Below are positions 15,867 to 24,749 of a stretch of 64,000 nt of DNA, in pieces. Below the pieces are notes generated by a model. It made no database searches. It was not told where the DNA came from and saw nothing but the letters and a program-made list of their open reading frames with translations. The DNA lies in assembly GCF_002214185.1 (NCBI RefSeq), contig NZ_CP022161.1, positions 5,959,486 through 6,023,485 on the forward strand, written 5' to 3'. How positions within the stretch are numbered: position 1 is the stretch's first letter; every line of letters starts with the position of its first letter. The DNA comes from Streptomyces capitiformicae. Its GTDB lineage: Bacteria; Actinomycetota; Actinomycetes; Streptomycetales; Streptomycetaceae. A program made the translations under genes and the position numbers.

Positions 15867-17045
15867 ATGAGCACCGAAGACAGCACCACCTTCACCCTCA
15901 CTCCGCCCGAGCCGGTCGCGGCCGTGCCGCGGGAGAAGGCCGGCGGTCTCGTGCCGGTCGAGGAGTCCGTACGGTCGGACATGGCCCGGAAGGCCACCGA
16001 GTACGTCCAGGGGCTCGCCGCCCTCGACGCCCGGTCGCCGGAGTTCGCGGGCCGGGTCGGGGAGATCACCGCCCTCGGCGCGGGCGAGATGCGTACGGCG
16101 GCCGCCCAGTCCAACCGCATGCTGGAGCGGACCGTGCGGAGCCTGCCGAGCAAGGGCGGGGACGCCCAGTCGCAGGTCGCGGGCTCGCTCGTCGAGCTCC
16201 GGCGCGTGGTCGAGGACCTCGACCCGCGTGATCTGCCCGCGAGCAAGGGCCGCAAGTTCCTGTCCCGGCTGCCGGGCGGCAACAAGCTGCGCGACCACGT
16301 CGCCAAGTACGCCTCCGCGCAGGGGACCCTCAACAAGATCGTGGGTTCGCTGCGCGGCGGACAGGACGAGCTGCGACGCGACAACGCGGCGCTGCAGACC
16401 GAGCGCGTGCGCCTGTGGGAGACCATGGGCAAGCTCCAGGAGTACGTGGTTCTGACCGAGGCCCTGGACACGGCCGTCGAGGAGCATGTCGCCGGCGTCG
16501 AGGCCACGGACCCGGCCGCCGCCGACACCCTGCGCGCGGACGTACTCTTCCCGGTCCGGCAGAAGCACCAGGACCTGCTCACCCAGCTCGCCGTCTGCGC
16601 CCAGGGCTATCTGGCCATGGACGTCGTACGGCGCAACAACGAGGAACTGATCAAGGGCGTCGACCGGGCCGCCACGACCACGGTCTCGGCGCTGCGCATC
16701 TCCGTGATGCTCGCCTCCGCCCTCGACAACCAGAAGAAGGTCGTCGACCAGGTCAACGCCCTGCGCGGCACCACCGAGGACCTCATCCGCGGCAACGCCG
16801 AGATGCTCTCCACCCAGAGCGGCGAGATCCAGCGCATCGCCGCCGACCCGGCCGTGGGCGCGGAGACGCTCCGCTCGGCCTTCCAACAGATCTACCGCAC
16901 CCTCGACGCCATCGACACCTACAAGGTCCAGGCGACAGAGACGATGGCCGCCACGGTGGAGTCCCTGACGTCGGAACTCCAGCACGCGTCGGCGTATTTG
17001 GAGCGGAGCAGGTCGCAGGGGGCGCTGGACGGGGGGCTCACATGA
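15867..17045 (+). CDS. TelA-family (toxic anion resistance) protein
   Basis: 392 residues, almost all helical, with family landmarks KFLSRLPGGNKLRDHVAKYA, LRRDNAALQTERVRLWETM, EKxx-type heptads and a final QIYRTLDAIDTYKVQATETM. TelA-family proteins accompany tellurite-resistance and phage-inhibition loci and are thought to act at the cell envelope, but their chemistry is unknown. It follows the binding-like protein by 21 bases, and its stop codon overlaps the next ATG by 4 bp (ATGA at 17042), so the three genes form one operon. Confidence 0.85.
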   Translation: MSTEDSTTFTLTPPEPVAAVPREKAGGLVPVEESVRSDMARKATEYVQGLAALDARSPEFAGRVGEITALGAGEMRTAAAQSNRMLERTVRSLPSKGGDAQSQVAGSLVELRRVVEDLDPRDLPASKGRKFLSRLPGGNKLRDHVAKYASAQGTLNKIVGSLRGGQDELRRDNAALQTERVRLWETMGKLQEYVVLTEALDTAVEEHVAGVEATDPAAADTLRADVLFPVRQKHQDLLTQLAVCAQGYLAMDVVRRNNEELIKGVDRAATTTVSALRISVMLASALDNQKKVVDQVNALRGTTEDLIRGNAEMLSTQSGEIQRIAADPAVGAETLRSAFQQIYRTLDAIDTYKVQATETMAATVESLTSELQHASAYLERSRSQGALDGGLT

Positions 17046-18613
17046 GAAAGGGCGCCTTTGCAACGCTGTCGAGGTGTGCCCCCCGGGCCGCGGCCGCCAT
17101 CGCACTCGCATTGGTGACGGCCGGATGCACCTCGGCCACCGAACCCCAGGCCGACCCGACCAAGTACATCCCCGGCACCCTCCGCGTCCTCGCCTCCAGC
17201 GAACTCTCCGACATGGACGAGGTGTTGGCGAAGGTCGAGAAGGACACCGGGATCAAGGTCCGCCCCACCTACATGGGCACCCTCGACGCGGTCGAACTGC
17301 TCGCCAGGGGCCGGGCGAAGGACACGTACGACGCGGTCTGGCTCTCCTCCAACGACTATCTGCGGCTGCGCCCGGACGCGGCGAAGCAGGTCGTGTCCGA
17401 GACGCCGGTGATGTCCAGCCCGGTGGCGATCGGTGTGAAGACCGAGACCGTACGGAAGCTGGGCTGGAAGCCGGAGGACGTCACCTGGGGGGACATCGAG
17501 CAGGCGGTGGCGGACGGCGATCTGACGTACGGCATGACCGACCCGTCCCGCTCCAACTCCGGCTTCTCCACCCTCGTCTCGGTGGCCTCGGGGCTCTCCG
17601 ACGCCCAGTCCGCGCTCACGGACGCGGATGTCACGCAGGCGACGCCCCGGCTGAAGAGGTTCTTCCGAGGGCAGAAGCTGACGTCGGGTTCGTCGGGCTG
17701 GCTGGCGGAGGCGTACGACCGGCGCGGCGACGTCGACGCGCTGCTCAACTACGAGTCGGTGCTGCAGGCCAGGAAGGACCTGACGGTGATCCGGCCGCGC
17801 GACGGCGTCGTCACCGCCGACTACCCGCTCTCCTCGCTGGCGTCCACAAGCCAGGACGTCCGGGAGGACGTACGGCGCCTCACCGACGCCCTGCGCACCC
17901 CTCGGACCCAGCGGCTGATCACCGAGGAGACCCTGCGCCGCCCGGTCGTCGCCTCCGTCCCGCCCGCGACCGGCCTGGACACCACCCGCCGGCGCGAACT
18001 GCCCTTCCCGGGCACCCGTTCCGTCGCCGACGGCCTCCTCGACGCGTACGAGAACGAGCTGCGCCGCCCCTCCCGGACCGTGTACGTCCTGGACACCTCG
18101 GGCTCGATGGAGGGTGACCGGCTCGAACGGCTGAAGACCGCGCTCACGGACCTGACCAGCGACTTCCGGGAGCGGGAGGAGGTCACCCTCATGCCCTTCG
18201 GGTCGGAGGTGAAGAGCGTACGAACCCATGTCATAGAGCCCGGGTTCCCGAAGCTGGGGCTCGACCGCATCCGCGCGGACACCCAGGAGCTGTCCGCCTC
18301 CGGCGACACCGCCATCTACACGTCTCTGGAGAAGGCGTACGAGCTTCTCAGCACCACCACCCTGGACACCTTCACCTCCATCGTGCTGATGACGGACGGC
18401 GAGAACACCACGGGCGCGAGCGCGTCCGACTTCGACGCCTTCTACCGCGGGCTGCCCACCGAACACCAGCACATACCCGTCTTCCCCATCCTCTTCGGCG
18501 ACTCCGACAGGAACGAACTGGAGCACATCGCCGACCTGACCGGCGGCCGCCTCTTCGACGCCCAGCATGGCTCACTGGACGGTGCCTTCAAGGAGATCCG
18601 TGGCTACCAATAA
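17042..18613 (+). CDS. Lipoprotein with binding-protein and von Willebrand A domains
   Basis: 523 residues. A signal peptide ends in the lipobox LVTAGC (Cys at about residue 28). Residues 40-310 resemble a type-II solute-binding protein (GTLRVLASSELSDMDEVLAK, MTDPSRSNSGFSTLVSVASG). Residues 340-520 form a VWA domain with the MIDAS loop VLDTSGSMEGDRL, the Thr of SGDTAIYTSLEKA and MTDGENTTG. It should sit on the outer face of the membrane and bind a metal-dependent protein partner. Fusion of the two modules suggests ligand sensing coupled to complex assembly. ATGA overlap with telA. Confidence 0.85.
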   Translation: MRKGAFATLSRCAPRAAAAIALALVTAGCTSATEPQADPTKYIPGTLRVLASSELSDMDEVLAKVEKDTGIKVRPTYMGTLDAVELLARGRAKDTYDAVWLSSNDYLRLRPDAAKQVVSETPVMSSPVAIGVKTETVRKLGWKPEDVTWGDIEQAVADGDLTYGMTDPSRSNSGFSTLVSVASGLSDAQSALTDADVTQATPRLKRFFRGQKLTSGSSGWLAEAYDRRGDVDALLNYESVLQARKDLTVIRPRDGVVTADYPLSSLASTSQDVREDVRRLTDALRTPRTQRLITEETLRRPVVASVPPATGLDTTRRRELPFPGTRSVADGLLDAYENELRRPSRTVYVLDTSGSMEGDRLERLKTALTDLTSDFREREEVTLMPFGSEVKSVRTHVIEPGFPKLGLDRIRADTQELSASGDTAIYTSLEKAYELLSTTTLDTFTSIVLMTDGENTTGASASDFDAFYRGLPTEHQHIPVFPILFGDSDRNELEHIADLTGGRLFDAQHGSLDGAFKEIRGYQ

Positions 18614-19202
18614 GGTGATGGCGTACGTCGAGTCCCGCAAGAACCTCACCGGCAGCGCCCTCGGAGTGGCCGGGCTCGGGCTGACCTTCGCCGGGGTCGC
18701 GGGCCCGTACTGGCCGGTCGTGGTCGTCGGCCTGTACGGGGCGGGCGCCCTGATCGCCCCGCCGGAGCGCCCGCCGCTGCCGGACTTCCCGGACCCCTCC
18801 GCCCAACTGGACGAACTGCGCGCCGACTTCGGCACCCTGCGCGAGTACCTGGCCGGCATCGACCTGCCGCCCGCGGCCGCCGGCCGCCTCGCGGAGCTGA
18901 CCGAACTGCTCACCGCCCTCCTCGACCCCGGCTGGGTCGCCGAGGTCCTCGCCCGGGATCCGGAAGGGGTGCACATCCTGTCGAGGGCGGTCCGGCAGGA
19001 CGTACCCGAGGCGGTCGACACCTTCGTACGCACCCGGTGGTGGACCCGGCTGACCCCGGGCACGGAACCCCCCGAGCGCCACCTGGAGCGACAACTCACC
19101 CTGCTCCAGGACGAGCTGGGGACCATCGCGGCGGCGCTGCGGGACGCGGAGGCCCGGCGGCAGGAGTCACACACGCGGTATCTGGAGGACCGGTCCAGCT
19201 GA
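18600..19202 (+). CDS. Small protein with two N-terminal membrane helices, fourth gene of the TelA locus
   Basis: 200 residues. Two adjacent hydrophobic segments (LGVAGLGLTFAGVAGPYWPV and VVVGLYGAGALIA) are followed by a soluble helical domain with a C-terminal coiled-coil-like stretch (LERQLTLLQDELGTIAAALR). No catalytic motif. I chose the GTG at 18600 because AAGGAG lies 4 bases upstream; it overlaps the end of the VWA gene by 14 bases. An ATG at 18618 is the alternative. It probably acts with its operon partners at the membrane. Its end is 3 bases from the convergent kinase-like gene. Confidence 0.7.
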   Translation: MATNKVMAYVESRKNLTGSALGVAGLGLTFAGVAGPYWPVVVVGLYGAGALIAPPERPPLPDFPDPSAQLDELRADFGTLREYLAGIDLPPAAAGRLAELTELLTALLDPGWVAEVLARDPEGVHILSRAVRQDVPEAVDTFVRTRWWTRLTPGTEPPERHLERQLTLLQDELGTIAAALRDAEARRQESHTRYLEDRSS

Positions 19203-19205
19203 GAA

Positions 19206-20363
19206 TCAAAGGTTGGTCAGCAGCACGATGAGCAGGACGACCCCCATCACCACGGCCAGCACCTTCAGGGCGGCGTACGGGGACGGGTCCTGGCCCGGCG
19301 GGGGCACCGGCGCCGGGATGTGGGCCGGCCGGGGCCCGTTGAACACGTCGTGGCCGGTGACCGCGGCCCGGGTGCACCAGGGGCAGGTCGGCAGATGGGA
19401 GCCGTAGGTGTGCAGGGGCCGTACCGTGCACGCCCGTACCTGGCCGCGCTCCTTGTCGAGGGCGCGCAGCCAGGCCTCGGCCGGGGGCCGGGCGGCCGGG
19501 GCCTGGACGCCGGGGCCGAAGGCGGCACGGGCGAGGGTGAGCAGTTCGGGCGGCAGGACGGAGGGGTCGACGGTGCCGCGCGGGATGACGACCATCTCCG
19601 GGCGGACCACGTAGGAGATGCTGGCGGCGATGTTGTCCTTGACCGTCGACTCCGAGGCGCTCTCGTGCGGGACGCCGCCGAAGGGGTGGTTCCCGGCGGT
19701 GAGCAGCTGGTAGATGAGGACCGCGAGGGCGAAGTTGTCGCTCTCCCGGGTCGCGGAGCCGCCCGCCTGGCGCTCGGGGGACGAGTAGTCGGTGGTGTGC
19801 ATCAGGCACGGGAACAGTTCGCCGGTCACCGGGTCGGTGAAGGCGATGGAGTCGCAGTCGAGGAACGTGACGAAGCCGTTGGCGTCGACGACGACATTGC
19901 TGCTGGAGAAGTCGCCGATGACGAGGTTGTCGTAGTGCATCCGGGCCGTCATGAAGGCGAGGTTCCAGGCGATGCCCAGCAGGAACCGCCAGTCGGCCCG
20001 GTCAGGGAAGAGCTTGAGCCGCTGGACACGGGTGAACAGGCCCACCAGCTGGACGTGTTGGGGTTCACCGAAGCGGCGCATCGCGTAGCCGAGGAACTCG
20101 CCGTTCGCGCCGCGGGCCATCGCGGTCGGCCAGGCCAGCTCGGGCGGCTGGTTGGCGTCGGTGGGGCGGGCGGCGAGCGGGGACATCGTGAGCATGCGGG
20201 TCAGCCGCCGCTCCTGGTCCGCGCCGGGTGTCTCGCGGTAGATCTTGACGACGATCCCCGCGTCGCCCTCCACCGGGAACACAGCCGCCTGCCCGCCACC
20301 CTTGAGGGGCTGCTCGGCCAGGGTGACCGCCTTGCCGTCGAGGAAGACCGTGCGGCCGCTCAT
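19206..20363 (-). CDS. Protein-kinase-like protein with C-terminal zinc knuckle and membrane anchor
   Basis: 385 residues. The fold is kinase-like: a Gly-rich start (LKGGGQAAVFPV), the Lys of GIVVKIYRETPG, a catalytic-loop-like segment VIGDFSSSNVVVDANGFVTF, the metal-binding Asp of FLDCDSIAF, and TTDYSSPERQ resembling the activation/APE region. The canonical HRD is replaced by IGD, so kinase activity is uncertain. CPWCTR is a one-sided zinc-ribbon motif and a hydrophobic tail (LKVLAVVMGVVLLIVLL) anchors the C terminus. CGGAGG precedes the ATG. It is convergent to the TelA operon but of the type usually found with VWA/TelA stress genes. Confidence 0.75.
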   Translation of the reverse strand: MSGRTVFLDGKAVTLAEQPLKGGGQAAVFPVEGDAGIVVKIYRETPGADQERRLTRMLTMSPLAARPTDANQPPELAWPTAMARGANGEFLGYAMRRFGEPQHVQLVGLFTRVQRLKLFPDRADWRFLLGIAWNLAFMTARMHYDNLVIGDFSSSNVVVDANGFVTFLDCDSIAFTDPVTGELFPCLMHTTDYSSPERQAGGSATRESDNFALAVLIYQLLTAGNHPFGGVPHESASESTVKDNIAASISYVVRPEMVVIPRGTVDPSVLPPELLTLARAAFGPGVQAPAARPPAEAWLRALDKERGQVRACTVRPLHTYGSHLPTCPWCTRAAVTGHDVFNGPRPAHIPAPVPPPGQDPSPYAALKVLAVVMGVVLLIVLLTNL

Positions 20364-20461
20364 GGCCGTACCTCCGAGTGTTCGCCGGGCCGATGCCGGT
20401 CGTCACGGGTCGTCACAAGTCGTCGGTCGCGGCCGGTGCCGGGCCGGGGTGGTGGCGGGCC

Positions 20462-20788
20462 GTCACCGGTCGCATCCCGCCGTCGCCCCCCGTCACCGGG
20501 CCAGACCTGCCGTCGCCACCCGCCGGCGCGAGCCATTACCGGTCGCATCCCGCCGCCCCCGCCCGTCACCGGGCCAGACCCGCCGCCCCCGCCCGTCACC
20601 GGGCCAGACCCGCCGTCGCCACCCGTCACCGGGCCAGACCCGCCGCCCCCGCCCGTCACCGGGCCAGACCCGCCGTCGCCACCCGTCACCGGACCGGACC
20701 TGCCGTCGCCACCCGTCACCGGACCCGAGCCGCCTTCGCCACCCGTCACCGGACCCGAGCCGCCTTCGCCACCCGTCACCGGACTCGT
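20462..20788. repeat. 30-bp tandem repeat array encoding decapeptides
   Basis: About ten degenerate 30-bp units built on CCGTCGCCACCCGTCACCGG, with GCCCCCGCC variants. On the minus strand most are translated as SGDGWRRRLG, SGDGWRRRVW or PGDGRGRRVW at the end of the truncated sdaA frame. There are no unique spacers, so this is not a CRISPR. The array begins exactly where the sdaA similarity stops. Confidence 0.85.
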
Positions 20789-21185
20789 ACGCCCACACGG
20801 TCATCCCGTTGGCGTGGTACGGCAGGGTCTTGCGGCGGTGCAGGACCAGATCCTTGTCGAAGTCGAAGGGGATCTCATGGGCGTCGAGGAGGCGGATGCG
20901 GCGCGATTCCTTGATCGCCTCCACCCGTTCGTCGGCCGACTCCACGTCCACCGTGCGCGGGGAGGCGCCCTCCAGGCCCAGGAGTACGGCCTTGGGGGTG
21001 CCGTGGCCGTGGCCGGTCGCGCCCAGGGAGCCGTACAGCTCGGCGTGGACCGTGGCGGTCCGGGCGAGTACGCCGTCCTCCTTCATCCGGACGACGAACA
21101 TGCGGGCGGCGCGCATGGGGCCGACCGTGTGGGAGCTGGACGGGCCGATGCCGATCGAGAACAGGTCGAAGACCGAGATGGCCAC
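20493..21185 (-). pseudogene. sdaA: L-serine ammonia-lyase sdaA, truncated and fused to repeats
   Basis: The GTG at 21185 (GAGGAG 5 bases upstream) begins a normal iron-sulfur L-serine dehydratase: AISVFDLFSIGIGPSSSHTV, GPMRAARMF, YGSLGATGHGHGTPKAVLLG, LPYHANGMTVWAYE. After about 134 residues the similarity ends, and the frame runs into decapeptide repeats to a stop at 20493. Full-length enzymes are about 455 residues, so the catalytic C-terminal domain with its 4Fe-4S cysteines is missing. The start and ribosome site are intact, so a fragment could still be made, but it cannot deaminate serine. Confidence 0.85.
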
Positions 21186-21244
21186 GGTGACTCCTCAGGA
21201 GGGGGTTGGCGGGGCACTCGGCTCTCGGGCGCCCCACCACGGAC

Positions 21245-21307
21245 TTACTGGTTGAGGCCGGGACAGAGCGGGTGCTTGTCGGCCAGGTCGACCAGGATCA
21301 GGTACAG
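21245..21307 (-). pseudogene. Possible 3' remnant of glyA (serine hydroxymethyltransferase)
   Basis: Between purU and the sdaA remnant, the minus strand reads LYLILVDLADKHPLCPGLNQ then a TAA stop, with no start codon or ribosome site. A Lys-x-Pro-Leu-x-Pro-Gly-Leu ending is reminiscent of actinobacterial serine hydroxymethyltransferases. A glyA gene would fit functionally between purU and sdaA. Only about 20 codons remain, so the identity is a guess. Confidence 0.35.
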
Positions 21308-21320
21308 GGGGGACGGGCCC

Positions 21321-22193
21321 TCAGCGGAAGACCACGGTGTGGTGGCCGTTGAGCAGGATGCGGCTCTCGCTGTGCCACTGCACGGCCCGCGCCAGTACCC
21401 GGGCCTCGACGTCCCTGCCCATCGTGACCAGCTCGTCGGGGTCGTGGGAGTGGTCCACGCGGAGAACGTCCTGCTCGATGATGGGCCCCTCGTCCAGGTC
21501 GGGGGTGACGTAGTGGGCCGTGGCCCCGACCAGCTTGACTCCTCGCTGGTGGGCCTGGAGGTAGGGGCGGGCTCCCTTGAAGCTGGGGAGGAAGGAGTGG
21601 TGGATGTTGATGGCCCGGCCCTCCAGGCGTTTGCACAGGTCGTCCGAGAGGATCTGCATATAGCGGGCGAGGACCACGAGGTCGATCTCGAACCGCTCGA
21701 CCAGCTCCAGGAGTTCCGCCTCGGCCTCCGCCTTGGACTGCGGTGTGACCGGGATGTGGTGGAAGGGGATGCCGTGGCTCCGGGCGAGCGGCTCGAAGTC
21801 CCGGTGGTTGGAGACGATCAGCGGGACGTCGATGTTGAGGGCGCCGGTGCTCCTGCGGAACAACAGGTCGTTCAGGCAGTGGCCGTACTTGGAGACCATG
21901 ATCAGCGTGCGGGTGGGGGCGGACGCGTCATGGAGTCGCCAAGTGATGCGGTACGCCTCGGCGACCGGCGTGAAATCGGCGCTCAGCCGCTCCAGTGAGG
22001 CGTCCGGGTCGGAGACGTCGAAGTGCACGCGCATGAAGAAGCGGTCCTGCAGCCGGTCGTCGAACTGCTGGCTCTCCAGGATGTTCCCGGAGTGCTCCAC
22101 GAGGAAGCCGCTGACGGCGTGGACGAGGCCGGCCTGGTCGGGGCAGGAGAGCGTGAGGACGAACTCGCGGCCGGGACGGGGGCGGAGCGGCAT
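21321..22193 (-). CDS. purU: Formyltetrahydrofolate deformylase PurU
   Basis: 290 residues. The N-terminal ACT domain (FVLTLSCPDQAGLVHAVSGF) is followed by the formyltransferase fold. Active-site residues are the Asn of LIVSNHRDFEPLA, the His of INIHHSFLPSFKGARPY and the Asp of HYVTPDLDEGPIIEQD. PurU hydrolyses 10-formyl-THF to formate and THF, balancing one-carbon and purine pools in the cytoplasm. The ATG at 22193 follows GGAGG; the extension to 22325 was rejected. Its divergent neighbour resembles a formate dehydrogenase, so the formate made here could be its substrate. Confidence 0.93.
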   Translation of the reverse strand: MPLRPRPGREFVLTLSCPDQAGLVHAVSGFLVEHSGNILESQQFDDRLQDRFFMRVHFDVSDPDASLERLSADFTPVAEAYRITWRLHDASAPTRTLIMVSKYGHCLNDLLFRRSTGALNIDVPLIVSNHRDFEPLARSHGIPFHHIPVTPQSKAEAEAELLELVERFEIDLVVLARYMQILSDDLCKRLEGRAINIHHSFLPSFKGARPYLQAHQRGVKLVGATAHYVTPDLDEGPIIEQDVLRVDHSHDPDELVTMGRDVEARVLARAVQWHSESRILLNGHHTVVFR

Positions 22194-22218
22194 GACATCC
22201 TCCAGTGGTGCGTATTGA

Positions 22219-22326
22219 GCAACATTGCGAGCGATACGCAACATGGTCCAAGCGGGAGAGGGTCCGGTCAAGAGGGCTGCCTTGACAGAAAGCCGTCCGG
22301 CGGGCTTGCTTGTCATGTTGCGCAAT
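22219..22326. promoter_or_regulatory. Repeated GCAACAT elements between purU and the fdhF-like gene
   Basis: GCAACAT occurs at 22219-22225 and 22238-22244, and inverted as ATGTTGC at 22315-22321, where it extends to the palindrome TTGCGCAA (22318-22325). The copies flank the divergent start region (starts at 22193 and 22402). They look like sites for one dimeric regulator controlling both genes; the regulator is not in the window. Confidence 0.5.
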
Positions 22327-22401
22327 AAGAGATGAGCGGCGTAATGAGCAACTCACCTGGTTCGGCATCCATCGATTCCCCTACACCGCGGAGCGCCATC
22401 G

Positions 22402-24714
22402 ATGACCCGCAAGGCACCTGCTGAGGATCCCGGCGACGCCCGACTGCGGGTGGGCCCACCGAAGGACTACGCCGCCGGAATCCCGGCGGTCACCTCCTCG
22501 CTGCGCCACGGAAACGCCCAGATGGGCGCACGCCGTACGCTGCTCACCCTGCTCCGGGTCAATCAGAAGGACGGCTTCGACTGCCCGGGTTGCGCCTGGC
22601 CCGAGCCGGAACACCGGCACCGTGCGGAGTTCTGCGAGAACGGGGCCAAGGCCGTGGCGGAGGAAGCCACGCTGCGACGGGTGACCCCCGACTTCTTCGC
22701 CGAGCACGCCATGGAGGAACTCGCCGGTCGCAGCGACTACTGGCTCGGACAGCAGGGACGCCTCACCCACCCCATGTACCGTCCGGCGGGCGGTGACCAC
22801 TACCGGGCGATCTCGTGGGAGGACGCGTTCGCGATCGTCGCCCGGGAACTCGCCGCCCTCGACCACCCCGACCAGGCCGCCTTCTACACCTCCGGCCGGG
22901 CGAGCAACGAGGCCGCCTTCGTCTATCAGCTGTTCGTCCGGCTGCTGGGCACCAACAACCTGCCGGACTGCTCCAACATGTGCCACGAGTCCAGCGGTTC
23001 GGCCCTGGTCGAGACGATCGGCATCGGCAAGGGCAGCGTCAGCCTGGAGGACCTCTACGAGGCCGACCTGATCCTCGTCGTCGGCCAGAACCCCGGAACC
23101 AACCATCCGCGTATGCTCTCCGCCCTGGAGCGGGCCAAGGGGCGCGGCGCCCGCGTCATCGCGGTCAACCCGCTCCCCGAGGCCGGCCTGCTCCGGTTCA
23201 AGAACCCTCAGCGGCCGGCCGGTATCGTCGGCGCCGGCACCCAACTGGCCGATCTCTTCCTGCAGATCAGGCTGGGCGGCGACCAGGCGCTGTTCCAGGC
23301 CTTCAACCGGTTGCTGCTGGAAGCGGAGGACGAGGCCCCCGGCACCGTCCTCGACACGTCCTTCATCACCGCGCACACGCATGGCTTCGAGGAGTTCGCC
23401 GAGCACGCCCGCAAGACGTCCTGGGAGGACGTCCTGGAGGCCACCGGGCTGACCGAGGAAGAGATCAGGGTCGCGTTCCGGGAGGTGCTCGCCGCCGAGA
23501 AGATCGTCGTCTGCTGGGCGATGGGCCTCACCCAGCACCGCCATTCCGTTCCCACCATCCGGGAGGTCGTCGACTTCCTCCTCCTGCGCGGCAACATCGG
23601 CCGTCCCGGCGCCGGCCTGTGCCCGGTCCGTGGCCACTCCAACGTGCAGGGCGACAGGACGATGGGCATCCACGAGAAGCCGAGCGAGGCCTTCCTCGAC
23701 GCCTTGGGCGCCGAGTTCGGCTTCGAACCGCCGCGTCACCATGGCCACGACGCGGTCGACACCATTCGCGCCATGCGCGACGGCCGGGTGAAGGTCTTCG
23801 TCGGGCTGGGCGGCAACTTCGTCTCGGCCGCGCCCGACAGCGAGGTGACGGAGCAGGCCCTGCGCGGCTGCCGACTCACCGTGCAGATCTCCACCAAGCT
23901 CAACCGGTCACACGCGGTCACCGGGGAACAGGCGCTCATCCTGCCCTGCCTGGGCCGCACCGAAGCCGATCTCCGGCCCTGTGGACCCCAACTGGTGACG
24001 GTGGAGGACTCCATGAGCATGGTCCACCTCTCGCGCGGACGACTCGCCCCCGCCTCCGAGCACCTCCTCAGCGAGGTGGCGATCATCTGCAGGATGGCCC
24101 GGGCAGCCCTCGGGGCCCAGGACCCCCAGGTGCCCTGGGAGGACTTCGAGACCGACTACGACCGCATCCGCGACCGCATCGCACGGGTCATCCCCGGCTT
24201 CGAGCGGTTCAATGACCGCGTGCGGCAACCGGGCGGCTTCGCGCTGCCCCACCCGCCCCGCGACGAACGCCGCTTCACCACGGCCACCGGCCGGGCCAAC
24301 TTCACCGTGAATCCGCTGACCGTCCTGCGTGTACCGGAAGGCCGGCTCCTGCTGCAGACGCTGCGCTCGCACGACCAGTACAACACCACCATCTACGGAC
24401 TGGACGACCGCTATCGGGGCGTCCACCAGGGGCGCCGGGTCCTGTTCGCGCACCGGGACGACCTCGCCGCCCGCGGTCTCGCCGACGGTGACCTCGTCGA
24501 CATCGTCAGCGAGTACGAGGACGGCGTGGAACGCCGGGCACCCGGCTTCCGCGCGGTCGCCTTCCCGACGCCCCGCGGCTGCTGCGCGGCGTACTTCCCG
24601 GAGACCAACGTCCTGGTGCCGTTGGACTCCACGGCGGCCATCAGCAACACCCCCACGTCGAAGTCCATCGTCGTCAGACTCGAACCGGCTGTCGGGGTGC
24701 CCGCGGGCCACTGA
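22402..24714 (+). CDS. FdhF/YdeP-family molybdopterin oxidoreductase
   Basis: 770 residues. Cys61, Cys64 and Cys78 in DCPGCAWP...EFCENGAKA give the N-terminal iron-sulfur site of the YdeP branch. SNMCHESSGSALVETIG (Cys about residue 194) supplies the usual molybdenum ligand position. QNPGTNHPRM and ARVIAVNPLPEA match the bis-MGD-binding domains, and the C-terminal beta-barrel domain starts near FTTATGRANF. There is no Tat signal, so it is cytoplasmic. Family members are called formate dehydrogenase-like, and E. coli YdeP is linked to acid resistance. Divergence from purU supports a formate-related role but does not prove it. GGAG lies 8 bases before the ATG. Confidence 0.85.
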   Translation: MTRKAPAEDPGDARLRVGPPKDYAAGIPAVTSSLRHGNAQMGARRTLLTLLRVNQKDGFDCPGCAWPEPEHRHRAEFCENGAKAVAEEATLRRVTPDFFAEHAMEELAGRSDYWLGQQGRLTHPMYRPAGGDHYRAISWEDAFAIVARELAALDHPDQAAFYTSGRASNEAAFVYQLFVRLLGTNNLPDCSNMCHESSGSALVETIGIGKGSVSLEDLYEADLILVVGQNPGTNHPRMLSALERAKGRGARVIAVNPLPEAGLLRFKNPQRPAGIVGAGTQLADLFLQIRLGGDQALFQAFNRLLLEAEDEAPGTVLDTSFITAHTHGFEEFAEHARKTSWEDVLEATGLTEEEIRVAFREVLAAEKIVVCWAMGLTQHRHSVPTIREVVDFLLLRGNIGRPGAGLCPVRGHSNVQGDRTMGIHEKPSEAFLDALGAEFGFEPPRHHGHDAVDTIRAMRDGRVKVFVGLGGNFVSAAPDSEVTEQALRGCRLTVQISTKLNRSHAVTGEQALILPCLGRTEADLRPCGPQLVTVEDSMSMVHLSRGRLAPASEHLLSEVAIICRMARAALGAQDPQVPWEDFETDYDRIRDRIARVIPGFERFNDRVRQPGGFALPHPPRDERRFTTATGRANFTVNPLTVLRVPEGRLLLQTLRSHDQYNTTIYGLDDRYRGVHQGRRVLFAHRDDLAARGLADGDLVDIVSEYEDGVERRAPGFRAVAFPTPRGCCAAYFPETNVLVPLDSTAAISNTPTSKSIVVRLEPAVGVPAGH

Positions 24715-24749
24715 GTGTCCATCGCCGCCGAACCGACCGACGGCCGGTG

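Noticed and set aside
20462..20788. Regular repeats resembling a CRISPR array
   Set aside because: The 30-bp units abut with no unique spacers and are translated as decapeptide repeats; no cas gene is present.
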